NCBI GenBank assembly: GCA_947653315.1
Contig: CANTGP010000115.1
Coordinates: 1-8,355, forward strand
Reading direction: 5' to 3'
DNA: 8,355 bases
Origin: an uncultured Lachnospiraceae bacterium
GTDB lineage: Bacteria > Bacillota > Clostridia > Lachnospirales > Lachnospiraceae
Part shown: one piece after another, positions 1 through 6,578 of the stretch
Position numbering within the stretch: position 1 is the first letter of the stretch
Layout of the letters: each line of letters opens with the position of its first letter
Notes under the pieces: model-generated
The model's input: the letters and a program-made list of their open reading frames with translations, nothing else
Told to the model about the DNA's origin: nothing
Database searches by the model: none
Translations under genes and position numbers: made by a program

Positions 1-52
1 GGTTTTTCGTCTCTGTTCTTGTCCCGAACTCACTGCTTCCAACCTCTCCCAT
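1..52 (-). other. Possible start of a further minus-strand gene, cut by the left edge
   Basis: Two out-of-frame candidate starts stay open to the left edge. One is an ATG at 52-50, reading MGEVGSSEFG, with only an A-rich stretch upstream. The other is a GTG at 33-31, reading (M)SSGQEQRRKT, with GGGAGAGG at 50-43 and a 9-nt gap as a plausible ribosome binding site. Either could begin the gene after the second permease, where importer operons of this type often carry a glycosidase or another transport accessory. The visible stretch is too short to recognise a family, and it may simply be non-coding 3' sequence. Confidence 0.2.
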
Positions 53-85
53 TTCTTTTTACGGAAACTTCCCCGTCCGTATTGA

Positions 86-928
86 TTATTCCTTTACTGC
101 ACCGATATTTACACCTTTTACGAAATATTTCTGCAAGAACGGATACAATACCATAAACGGCAGGATTGCCGCGATGATACCCGCGTTATACAGCGTCGTC
201 TGTGAAACCTTATACCCCGTAATCGGCGTATCGCCGTCCATAATCATATTCCTCAGCTTATACTGGAAGTTTACCTGGTCGGGATCCGTAATATAAATCT
301 TAACCGTCGAATAATCGTTCCATACCGTAACGGCAAACATCAGACCGATGGAAGCCAAAGCAGCCTTGGACAAAGGAAGCACGATTTTGAAGAAAATACC
401 CATGGGCGTACATCCGTCGATTTTTGCCGCTTCATAAAGGCTTCCCGGTATTCCTTCAAAGAAGTTCTTCATCAGCACGAAGTTATACACGTTTACACCG
501 TGTTTAAACACCAAAATCCACACGTTGTTTACCAAATGCAGTTTCTTCATAACCAAATATTCCGGAATCATACCGCCGGAGAAAATCATCGTAAACAACA
601 GCACGAAAGCAAAGAACCCACGTCCCGGCAATGCTTCCTGTGCCAGTACGTAACCTGCCAGCGTGGAAAGCACCAATCCGAGCAGCGTACCGAGCAAAGT
701 CGTTACCACGGAATTTACAAACGGCTGGTACAACTGCTTGGTCCCGATAATCGTCCGGTAACCGTCAAACGTGAACTTATTGGGCCAAAGCCGGAACTGG
801 TATACGCCTACCGCATTTAAGGAGTCCACCAGTACTTTCCAGATAGGAACAAGAACAATCAGCCCAATCACGATAAATACAATATAATTGACCAAATCAA
901 ATGTCTTAATTTTCTTTTTTGGCTTCAT
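86..928 (-). CDS. Carbohydrate ABC transporter permease, LplC/YtcP type (CUT1 family)
   Basis: This is an inner-membrane permease subunit that pairs with the upstream permease to form the channel of a binding-protein-dependent sugar importer. The 280-residue protein starts with a basic cytoplasmic tail (MKPKKKIK). About six hydrophobic segments follow, near residues 12-34, 70-95, 104-123, 136-156, 186-206 and 247-265. The conserved EAA loop that docks on the ATPase is clear at about 166-185 (EAAKIDG...IVLP). The ending GVNIGAVKE is typical of LplC/YtcP proteins, which often end in a short G-A-V-K-[EG] tail. The start is fixed by GGAGGT at 940-935, 6 nt before the ATG. The gene lies 12 nt after the LplB-type permease and is surely co-transcribed with it. 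The substrate cannot be read from the sequence; complex or plant-derived oligosaccharides are a family-level guess. Confidence 0.93.
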   Translation of the reverse strand: MKPKKKIKTFDLVNYIVFIVIGLIVLVPIWKVLVDSLNAVGVYQFRLWPNKFTFDGYRTIIGTKQLYQPFVNSVVTTLLGTLLGLVLSTLAGYVLAQEALPGRGFFAFVLLFTMIFSGGMIPEYLVMKKLHLVNNVWILVFKHGVNVYNFVLMKNFFEGIPGSLYEAAKIDGCTPMGIFFKIVLPLSKAALASIGLMFAVTVWNDYSTVKIYITDPDQVNFQYKLRNMIMDGDTPITGYKVSQTTLYNAGIIAAILPFMVLYPFLQKYFVKGVNIGAVKE

Positions 929-940
929 TTTCCTACCTCC

Positions 941-1906
941 CTATACAATACCACGTCCACGGGTCTTCTTACTCAACCAGTTACAGATTACCACCAATGC
1001 GCCTCCGACCAATGACTTAAACAGACCGACTGCCGTGGAATAACCATAATTCGGCAAAGCAATGGCAAACGTCTGCCGGTAAATATATGTGGAAATAACA
1101 TCGGATACGTCATATACCGCATTATTATAAAGGACGAATACCGATTCAAACATGTTCATAACTTTAGCCAAATTCAGAATCAATACCGTAATAATTGTAT
1201 TGCTCAGTGCCGGGAATGTGACATAACGGATTTTCTGCAGCCTGGTTGCACCATCGATATCCGCCGCCTCATACAATTCCGGGTTAATACCGGACAACGT
1301 TGCGAGGAAGATAATGGTTCCCCAACCGGTTTCCTTCCATATATTGATGACATAGAAAATCGGCCTCCACCACTTGGAATCCGCCAGGAAATAAATACCC
1401 GACTGTTCCTGCGCAATAAAGCCTAAATCCTTCAGCCAGCCGTTGATCATACCCGTACTGGAAGGGGACAGCAGCAAACTGAAAATGGATGCCACAACCG
1501 CCCAGGACATGAAGTGGGGCAGGTAAATCACGGTCTGTAACGTCTTCTTTGCAAAAAGGTTCCCCATTTCATTGAGGAAAATCGATACGATTACCGCCGT
1601 AAAGGTGGTAATGATCAGTTTCATGATACTCAATTCCAATGTATTCTTAAACGCCGTCCAAAACGCCGCCGTGGAAAACATCTTCGTAAAATGTGCCAGT
1701 CCTACCCAGCTCGGCTGTCCAACCGGTTTGTAATCGTAAAACGCATACCGGATACCCAGCATGGGCCAATAATTCATAATAAGGACAAATATTAATACCG
1801 GCAGAAACATTAAGTAGTATCCCCGGTTATTCCATATACGCAATCCCAACGGCTTCTCCCGCACCGTTACGCCCGTAGACGTTATTACCTGCTTATTTTT
1901 CTTCAT
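941..1906 (-). CDS. Carbohydrate ABC transporter permease, LplB type (CUT1 family)
   Basis: This is the first permease subunit of the importer, 321 residues, in the cytoplasmic membrane. The N-terminus is polar and basic to about residue 30. The first membrane segment is at about 31-52 (YYLMFLPVLIF...). The segment 'YYLMFLPVLIFVLIMNYWPMLGI', followed by 'AFYDYKP', is characteristic of LplB-type permeases. The EAA loop lies at about 213-232 (EAADIDGATRLQKIRYVTFP) and contacts the nucleotide-binding subunit. The stop TAG at 943-941 is 12 nt from the next permease start. AAAGGA sits 9 nt before the ATG, a weaker ribosome binding site than those of the flanking genes. It lies 274 bp downstream of the solute-binding protein gene, and the hairpin in that gap suggests the permeases are expressed at a lower level than the binding protein. 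No ATPase gene is visible nearby. Confidence 0.93.
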   Translation of the reverse strand: MKKNKQVITSTGVTVREKPLGLRIWNNRGYYLMFLPVLIFVLIMNYWPMLGIRYAFYDYKPVGQPSWVGLAHFTKMFSTAAFWTAFKNTLELSIMKLIITTFTAVIVSIFLNEMGNLFAKKTLQTVIYLPHFMSWAVVASIFSLLLSPSSTGMINGWLKDLGFIAQEQSGIYFLADSKWWRPIFYVINIWKETGWGTIIFLATLSGINPELYEAADIDGATRLQKIRYVTFPALSNTIITVLILNLAKVMNMFESVFVLYNNAVYDVSDVISTYIYRQTFAIALPNYGYSTAVGLFKSLVGGALVVICNWLSKKTRGRGIV

Positions 1907-2020
1907 ACCGTTTCTTCCTTTCTGATACCTAATACATGTTCCCCATTTTTCAGCCGCCCAAAAACCCGGCAGCTTCCCAACCTTCCAAAATCATACTGCA
2001 ATCCTGCTTACGGAAAAACA

Positions 2021-2062
2021 ATAAATGATATAAAAAAAATATACTTTTTTCATATTATTTAT
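2021..2062. repeat. AT-rich imperfect palindrome between binding-protein and permease genes
   Basis: The arms ATAAATGATAT (2021-2031) and ATATTATTTAT (2052-2062) are inverted copies with one mismatch (G·T on the plus strand). Inside them, an A-run at 2033-2038 pairs with the T-run at 2045-2050. The whole structure is almost pure A+T, so it would be a weak RNA hairpin. On the minus-strand transcript it gives an A-run followed by an eight-U run (2039-2032). Possible roles are a weak terminator, an RNase E/Y-type cleavage region, or chance in AT-rich DNA. The rest of the 1907-2180 gap holds the hairpin at 2089-2118 and a smaller 7-bp hairpin at 1952-1974 that has no U-tract. I see no convincing promoter there. 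Confidence 0.35.
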
Positions 2063-2088
2063 GGTTTCTTAATGATTTTGATGGAACA

Positions 2089-2118
2089 ATAGCTGCCCTG
2101 CTGCTGCAGGACAGCTAT
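2089..2118 (-). promoter_or_regulatory. Strong 13-bp intercistronic hairpin after the solute-binding protein gene
   Basis: In the minus-strand transcript, the arm ATAGCTGTCCTGC pairs with GCAGGGCAGCTAT over 13 bp around the tetraloop AGCA. There is one G·U wobble at the eighth pair. On the plus strand that pair is a C/A mismatch, so the structure is best formed by the transcript of the importer genes. It begins about 62 nt past the stop codon of the binding protein. The bases after it (TGTTCCATC) are not a real U-tract, so it is more likely a 3'-end stabiliser or attenuating processing site than a full terminator. Such hairpins commonly raise binding-protein mRNA over permease mRNA in ABC importer operons. 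Confidence 0.6.
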
Positions 2119-2180
2119 CGCATACATCTCTTATCCTATTATCTTTTCAGATTACGGATTTTATTCTTTTCGCTTACCGT

Positions 2181-3860
2181 TTACTGTGCCGCGTTCATTT
2201 CGCTTAAGCACTGGTCGATGATGCTTCCAACCGTAGCTACGTAATTATCCATAGCCGCATCCACATCGCCGCCGTTTACAACAACTTCCGTGATAACCGC
2301 AAGCTGTGCATCGTAAATGGTACCCGTTTCATTGGTATAGGTCTCGGATGAAGGAGCCTGGGGTGCATCCACACAGTTTTCCGTGAAGAACTTATTACCT
2401 GCCACTGCAAGTTCGGTTGCATCCGCATATCCGTTGGTCAGTTCACAAACTACCAAAGCCGGATCAATGTAGTTCTTTTTCCATATGGAGTTCGGGTCAT
2501 TCAACGAAGGCCTTAAGTGGAATACACCGTCTTCGTATTCATAAACTTTTTCCTTATCGGTTCCGGGATTCGTGGTAAAGGATTCTGCCTTTGTGGACCA
2601 GTGAACGTCTTCCGCACCATAAGTCCAAAGCGTCTGTACCACATCGCCGTCCATCATCGTTTCAATCAATGCATCAAAGATAGCCTGCTCACGCGCATTG
2701 TCGCCGTCACCGTCGTCAATGATAACCCATACCGGAGCTTCCCTGTTTAAGTATTTACCAACTTCTGCGATAGGCGGAAGCTGTACCAGTTCTTCGTTCA
2801 CTTCGTTCTTGACCAGGTTATCCGTCAAAGTCTGATACCAGGTACCAGCCCAGTATGTGAATACGCCGGCGGAACCAGTCTGGTCATTGGAGAACCATTT
2901 CTCACGGGCAATCTTTGTGGAAGCCGTAAGGGATTCCGGATCGATGGCACCGTCTTTATATGCCTGCTGTAACCTTAACAAAGCCGCTTTTGTTGCATCC
3001 GTCTGGAAACCGTCAATCCATGTACCGTTTGCATCCTGCGTAATTGCCGGATATGCATCCTGCCAAAATTCCGGAAGGTAGTTGATGTAAGGAGCTTCAT
3101 TACCCATGAAACCTGCTGCCACTACGCCATAAGTATCACCGTTTACGCCATTGCCGTCGGGATCTTCATTATGGAATTTGAGGAGCATGTCATAATAATC
3201 ATCGTATGTCTTAATGTTGTTGATATCAAGTCCTACTGCATCCAGCCACGCTTTCTTAACATAAGTAACACATCCGTTACCATATGCGGAAGCGAAGCCG
3301 TAAAGCCTGCCTTCACTGTCCTTTAAGTTTTCGTTAATGGAAGGAAGAAGCATCCTGGACTGGAAGTCTGCATTATCATATGCATCCGCCATATCCCAAA
3401 GAAGACCGGTCGGTGCGTACTGTTTAAACATCTCCGCGCTCATGATCATCGCATCCGGATAGTCGCCGCCCGCAAAGAGACGTCCTACCGCATCGGTATA
3501 ACCGGAGTGGTCTAACTGCTGGATTACCAAGTCAATCGGATGGCCGAGTTTCGCGCTGACCGCTTCTTCCCACTGTTTCTCAAAATCCGCCTGACCGTTG
3601 TCTACGCTTGCTGTCAGCGTACCGTTTACAACTACGGTTAATGTATCAAGCTGGTAAGAACCTGTCTCTGCCGGGGTTTCTGCTGCTGCCGCATCTCCCG
3701 TGGAAGCATCCGCGTTCTCTGCCGGTGCTTCTGTTGCCGTCGTCTCGCTGCTGCTGTTGTCCGCTGCCGGTGTATCTGCTGTCGAATCACCGCCGCCACA
3801 TGCTGCCAATGACGCTACCATGGTAGCCGTCAAAAGCAAGGATACTAATTTCTTTTTCAT
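2181..3860 (-). CDS. Extracellular solute-binding lipoprotein of a CUT1/LplA-type sugar ABC importer
   Basis: This is the surface-anchored receptor that captures the ligand and hands it to the two downstream permeases. The 559-residue protein begins with a lipoprotein signal peptide (MKKKLVSLLL...). The lipobox is LAAC, with the lipidated cysteine at residue 21. Residues 22-68 form a low-complexity linker rich in Ala, Thr, Glu and Asp that would hold the binding domain away from the membrane. The binding-protein fold then runs from about 72 to the end. It contains the family-typical stretch around 129-137 (FAGGDYPDA) and an EF-hand-like loop at 233-242 (DPDGNGVNGD), common in LplA-type proteins and likely a calcium site. 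The start has an ideal AAGGAGGT at 3872-3865. Length and layout fit the large (about 500-560 aa) family 1 extracellular binding proteins. The ligand is unknown. Confidence 0.94.
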   Translation of the reverse strand: MKKKLVSLLLTATMVASLAACGGGDSTADTPAADNSSSETTATEAPAENADASTGDAAAAETPAETGSYQLDTLTVVVNGTLTASVDNGQADFEKQWEEAVSAKLGHPIDLVIQQLDHSGYTDAVGRLFAGGDYPDAMIMSAEMFKQYAPTGLLWDMADAYDNADFQSRMLLPSINENLKDSEGRLYGFASAYGNGCVTYVKKAWLDAVGLDINNIKTYDDYYDMLLKFHNEDPDGNGVNGDTYGVVAAGFMGNEAPYINYLPEFWQDAYPAITQDANGTWIDGFQTDATKAALLRLQQAYKDGAIDPESLTASTKIAREKWFSNDQTGSAGVFTYWAGTWYQTLTDNLVKNEVNEELVQLPPIAEVGKYLNREAPVWVIIDDGDGDNAREQAIFDALIETMMDGDVVQTLWTYGAEDVHWSTKAESFTTNPGTDKEKVYEYEDGVFHLRPSLNDPNSIWKKNYIDPALVVCELTNGYADATELAVAGNKFFTENCVDAPQAPSSETYTNETGTIYDAQLAVITEVVVNGGDVDAAMDNYVATVGSIIDQCLSEMNAAQ

Positions 3861-3893
3861 ATAGACCTCCTTATACTTTTGTTACTTTTTTTC

Positions 3894-3919
3894 TAAGATG
3901 TAAGCCCTTTCACATCTTA
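3894..3919. promoter_or_regulatory. Perfect 8-bp palindrome with a cre-like core at the predicted transcript start
   Basis: TAAGATGT (3894-3901) and ACATCTTA (3912-3919) are perfect inverted repeats around a 10-nt centre. Read on the plus strand, 3898-3912 (ATGTAAGCCCTTTCA) matches the Bacillus-type catabolite-response consensus WTGNAANCGNWNNCA at every fixed position except the core G, which is C here. It lies just downstream of the predicted -10 (3930-3925), so it covers roughly +1 to +26 of the binding-protein transcript. A repressor bound there would block initiation or early elongation. Alternatives are a LacI-family operator for a local regulator, or an mRNA 5' stem-loop. The core CG is usually strongly conserved in true cre sites, which lowers confidence in CcpA specifically. 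Confidence 0.5.
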
Positions 3920-3924
3920 TTTGT

Positions 3925-3954
3925 ATAATAACACATTAATGTATAATTTGTAAA
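3925..3954 (-). promoter_or_regulatory. Probable sigma-A promoter of the importer genes
   Basis: On the minus strand there is a -35 TTTACA (3954-3949), an 18-nt spacer and a -10 TATTAT (3930-3925). Each box has one mismatch to consensus. Transcription would start near 3918 and give a leader of about 55-60 nt before the binding-protein ATG. The palindrome at 3894-3919 falls directly at the start site. The remainder of the 3861-4083 gap shows no U-tailed terminator after the chemoreceptor. The only small hairpin there (ACCGG/CCGGT, 4062-4084) is followed by A residues on the minus strand, so some read-through from the chemoreceptor is possible. Confidence 0.6.
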
Positions 3955-4083
3955 GAATAATCTTTTATATTTTGTAATTTTTCGTAAAACTGCACAAGTA
4001 TGGCTTCTCATTCTTATACACATTGCCAGTGTAAGAGCTTTCATGCCTTTTACAATTTTTTACCGGATATGGCAAAACACCGG

Positions 4084-6210
4084 TTAAATCTTAAACACGG
4101 AGATTTCCCCCTTCAGCTCCCGCATGTTATCCCCGAGCACGTCCGCCGTCCGGTTCAGCTCCTCCACGTTCCGCAAAAGCTGGTCGGCAATGTCGCGCAC
4201 CACTTTTGCGCCCTCTGCCGTTTCCCCGATAATGCCCGAAATGTTCCGCACGGCTTCCACCGCGTCGCTGCGTTCCCCGTCCGCCTTTTCGGTACTTTCC
4301 ATAATTCCCCTAAGCCCTTCGATTAAAAGGCTCATCTGCGCCTGCATCCCGCCGAATACCTGCACAACGGATTCCACCGCCTTTGCCTGAAGCATGGCAA
4401 TGGACTGCGCCTGGTTCGCACTGTTGACACTTTCCGCGGTTTGGACACTGATATTGGCTACATTATGGCTGATTTCCCCTGCCGCTTTGGCGGAATCGTC
4501 CGCCAGCTTGCGGATTTCCTCCGCCACCACCGCAAAGCCCCTTCCGGCATCCCCTGCTCTGGCAGCCTCAATGGATGCGTTTAGGGACAGCAGGTTCGTC
4601 TGCTCCGAAATTTCGGTAATGGTTTCCACAAAGGTGTTGATAATCATGGATTCTTTTTTCAGGGATTCAATGCTCTCACTGACTTTACAGGTAATCTGGG
4701 TGGATTCCTTCGTCCGCTCCCCTAAAAGCCGCACGATTTCCATTCCCTCGTTAATCATGTCCTCCGTCTTCTCCACCAGGTTTTCCACTTCCCCCACGAC
4801 CCTGCCGACTTCCTGTATCTCACCGGAAAGCACATCCGTCCGGTAAACGCATTCTTCCGCATGTTCCGCCTGCCTGCCGATGCCTTCGTTAATGTCGTCA
4901 ATCGCCTGCGTAATCTTCTGCGAATATTTATTGATAAGACCGGATACCTGTTCCACACCCGCTGCGGTTTCCTCCAACTGCCCGGTGGCATGGGTCACCT
5001 TATTAACCAGCTTTTTCGTATTTACAATCATGTTGGTAGCGGATCCTGCCAATGCCTGGAATTCGTCGCGTCCCTTTGCATGGACCTGTACCGTCAGGTC
5101 GCCCTTCGCCACTTCCCCGAATTTGCCGGAAATATGCTTCATGTTTTTCTGTATGCCGGCCACGATACCAATCCCGACGACCAGTACGATGACACAGGCA
5201 AGCGCCGTCAGCCCTACCGTCATGGCCTTGATGTCCTCCGCCTGGTCGGTAATGACTTTCATGGGAACGAGGGCGCACACGGTTACGTTGGTCTTGCTGC
5301 TCCTGCTGTAAATAAACAGGCTGTCCGTCCCGTTATGGGATACCTTCACGGAACCCGCCATATTTTCACCGCCGATGGCGTTAAAAAATTCCTGTCCGTA
5401 GAAAACGGGTTCCCCACCGTCCCCTGCCGCACCGGAAAGTACTTCCTTTCCGCTTCCGTTTATAACGCCGATAATGCTTCCTTCCCCCAAATCCAGTTTG
5501 TCAATAAAGGATTTTAACTCCGATTCTTTCACGTCAATAACCACGCAGCCATTGTTTGACTGGGAGAGAATCTCATAAGAAAGAATGTAATCCTTATCCT
5601 TGTTTTGGATAGACAGCGCCGTATCCAACAGCGGATGGCTGTCAATCCATTTGAGGATTCCCCTGGCGCCCGTGGAGACTTCCGCCACATATTCCGTATA
5701 TATGCCTTTTGCCCCAACATCCTCCGCCGTAGTCAGCATCGCGATATTTTCCTTTGTAATAATATGTATGTTGCAGATAAAAGGATTGGAAGTCTTGGAG
5801 GAAATCAAGTCCGCCTTAATATTATTCATGACTTCCATCTTTGCCACCGGGTCGCTTTCCAAAGTTCCCTTCAAATACTTGATGACATCCGCGTCAAAAG
5901 CATATTTCATACCTTCCGCTTCAATAAAGGTAGTACTCATGTCGATGTATTCCCTTACCATATCGATGGTCTGCATGGTGGACTCCTCGAATTTGCCGCT
6001 CATGCCGTCCGCCGCTTTCCGGTATGCGGACACGCCAATGACAATCATAAAGAGAAGCGGCACCAAAAAACAGAGCACGATTTTATTGCGGATACCGAAA
6101 ACCGCAGACTGGGTTTTTACCGGTTTTCCTTTTTTCTCCTGCTTTTCCCCTCCTGCCGCCTTCATTCCCCCTGCCGCCTTCGTTTCTTTACTCATTCCCG
6201 TTCCTGCCAT
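4084..6210 (-). CDS. Methyl-accepting chemotaxis protein with a large extracellular sensor (Cache-like)
   Basis: This transmembrane chemoreceptor signals through CheA/CheW to the flagellar motor. With the start chosen here it has 708 residues. A basic cytoplasmic tail (1-41) contains two KAAGG copies. Membrane segment 1 is at about 43-62, an extracellular sensor of about 265 residues follows, and membrane segment 2 is at about 331-352. A HAMP-like linker runs to about 405, and a long helical signalling domain follows. The conserved hairpin tip is unmistakable at 531-570 ([21 protein letters not shown], then [15 protein letters not shown]). The sensor's size and position fit a double Cache domain, a class that binds amino acids, organic acids or sugars; this is inferred from layout only. 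An upstream in-frame TTG at 6309 lacks a ribosome site and overlaps a -10-like box. The ATG at 6210 has GGGAGG 6 nt upstream. No C-terminal CheR/CheB-binding pentapeptide is present. Confidence 0.92.
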   Translation of the reverse strand: MAGTGMSKETKAAGGMKAAGGEKQEKKGKPVKTQSAVFGIRNKIVLCFLVPLLFMIVIGVSAYRKAADGMSGKFEESTMQTIDMVREYIDMSTTFIEAEGMKYAFDADVIKYLKGTLESDPVAKMEVMNNIKADLISSKTSNPFICNIHIITKENIAMLTTAEDVGAKGIYTEYVAEVSTGARGILKWIDSHPLLDTALSIQNKDKDYILSYEILSQSNNGCVVIDVKESELKSFIDKLDLGEGSIIGVINGSGKEVLSGAAGDGGEPVFYGQEFFNAIGGENMAGSVKVSHNGTDSLFIYSRSSKTNVTVCALVPMKVITDQAEDIKAMTVGLTALACVIVLVVGIGIVAGIQKNMKHISGKFGEVAKGDLTVQVHAKGRDEFQALAGSATNMIVNTKKLVNKVTHATGQLEETAAGVEQVSGLINKYSQKITQAIDDINEGIGRQAEHAEECVYRTDVLSGEIQEVGRVVGEVENLVEKTEDMINEGMEIVRLLGERTKESTQITCKVSESIESLKKESMIINTFVETITEISEQTNLLSLNASIEAARAGDAGRGFAVVAEEIRKLADDSAKAAGEISHNVANISVQTAESVNSANQAQSIAMLQAKAVESVVQVFGGMQAQMSLLIEGLRGIMESTEKADGERSDAVEAVRNISGIIGETAEGAKVVRDIADQLLRNVEELNRTADVLGDNMRELKGEISVFKI

Positions 6211-6216
6211 CCTGTT

Positions 6217-6222
6217 CCTCCC
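6217..6222 (-). promoter_or_regulatory. Ribosome binding site that sets the chemoreceptor start
   Basis: GGGAGG on the minus strand lies 6 nt before the ATG at 6210. It favours that start over the longer in-frame TTG at 6309 and the ATG pair at 6288-6283. A second in-frame ATG five codons later (MSKETK) has only a weak AGGA-like site and is the main alternative. Confidence 0.7.
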
Positions 6223-6300
6223 TGCGTCCGGTCCCGCTATTTTCTTTTGTACCGGCTGTTTTCCGCACCATTCCCATTTTCCCATCATAAGTATTAACCT

Positions 6301-6350
6301 ATTATACAATATTTTTATTTTTTTTAACCTTTTTTAATTCAAGTTGTCAA
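6301..6350 (-). promoter_or_regulatory. Candidate promoter elements of the chemoreceptor gene
   Basis: On the minus strand a perfect -35 TTGACA lies at 6350-6345. At 18 nt it is followed by only a poor -10, TAAAAA (6326-6321). A perfect -10 TATAAT lies at 6306-6301, but it has only a weak -35 (GGTTAA at 17 nt, or TTAAAA at 15 nt). Either could start transcription before the ATG at 6210. A small inverted repeat, AAGTT/AACTT (6341-6345 and 6355-6359), surrounds the TTGACA. I found no properly spaced sigma-28/SigD motif, which chemotaxis genes often use. Confidence 0.35.
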
Positions 6351-6391
6351 AAATAACTTCATTTCATCCATTTTTCCTTATATTCTTGTAT

Positions 6392-6438
6392 ATATTGTCC
6401 ATTTTTTTATTTCTGTCCTGCCATTTTTTGGACAATAT
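6392..6438. repeat. 9-bp inverted repeat between the divergent promoters
   Basis: ATATTGTCC (6392-6400) and GGACAATAT (6430-6438) are perfect inverted copies separated by 29 nt. They sit about midway between the chemoreceptor promoter candidates and the hydrolase promoter. Three copies of CCATTTTT(T) start at 6368, 6399 and 6421, spaced 31 and 22 bp, close to whole helical turns, which may curve the DNA. Centre-to-centre distance of the two arms is 38 bp. A two-site operator for a divergent regulator is possible, but the region is AT-rich and the pattern may be chance. The arms are too far apart and lack a U-tail, so this is not an ordinary terminator. Confidence 0.4.
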
Positions 6439-6471
6439 CGATTAAACAAGAAAACAAACGCAAAAGACAGG

Positions 6472-6501
6472 TTTACAACATTTTCCCAAAAGCGGTATAA
6501 T
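6472..6501 (+). promoter_or_regulatory. Near-consensus sigma-A promoter of the serine hydrolase gene
   Basis: A -35 TTTACA (6472-6477) and a perfect -10 TATAAT (6496-6501) are separated by 18 nt. The predicted start is near 6508, about 70 nt upstream of the ATG at 6579. The inverted repeat at 6392-6438 ends 33 bp upstream of the -35, a position compatible with an activator or a looping repressor. Confidence 0.65.
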
Positions 6502-6578
6502 AACATTCTATCAGACTATTTGTCATGGTATTGAACGGAAGCATAATACAAACCAATAAAAAACAGCGAGGTATCCAT

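Noticed and set aside
4062..4084. Hairpin ACCGG/CCGGT at the chemoreceptor stop codon as a terminator
   Set aside because: The stem is only 5 bp with a 13-nt loop, and it is followed by A residues rather than U in the minus-strand transcript.
4861..5517. Plus-strand open frame of 218 codons
   Set aside because: Antisense shadow of the chemoreceptor HAMP and signalling region, with no family features.
6211..6309. N-terminal extension of the chemoreceptor from a TTG at 6309
   Set aside because: There is no ribosome site, and the TTG is immediately followed by a TATAAT promoter-like box. The ATG at 6210 has a proper GGGAGG.
5600..6337. Long plus-strand open frames (245 and 230 codons) opposite the chemoreceptor
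   Set aside because: They are antisense to an unmistakable chemoreceptor, lack ribosome sites and recognisable domains, and arise from its codon bias.
6430..6445. SigD/sigma-28-like ATCGATAT on the minus strand upstream of the chemoreceptor
   Set aside because: No TAAA box lies at the required 15-nt spacing.
6525..6578. Upstream in-frame ATG at 6525 as the hydrolase start
   Set aside because: No ribosome site; the 18 added residues are unlike the family N-terminus. GAGG precedes the ATG at 6579 at good spacing.
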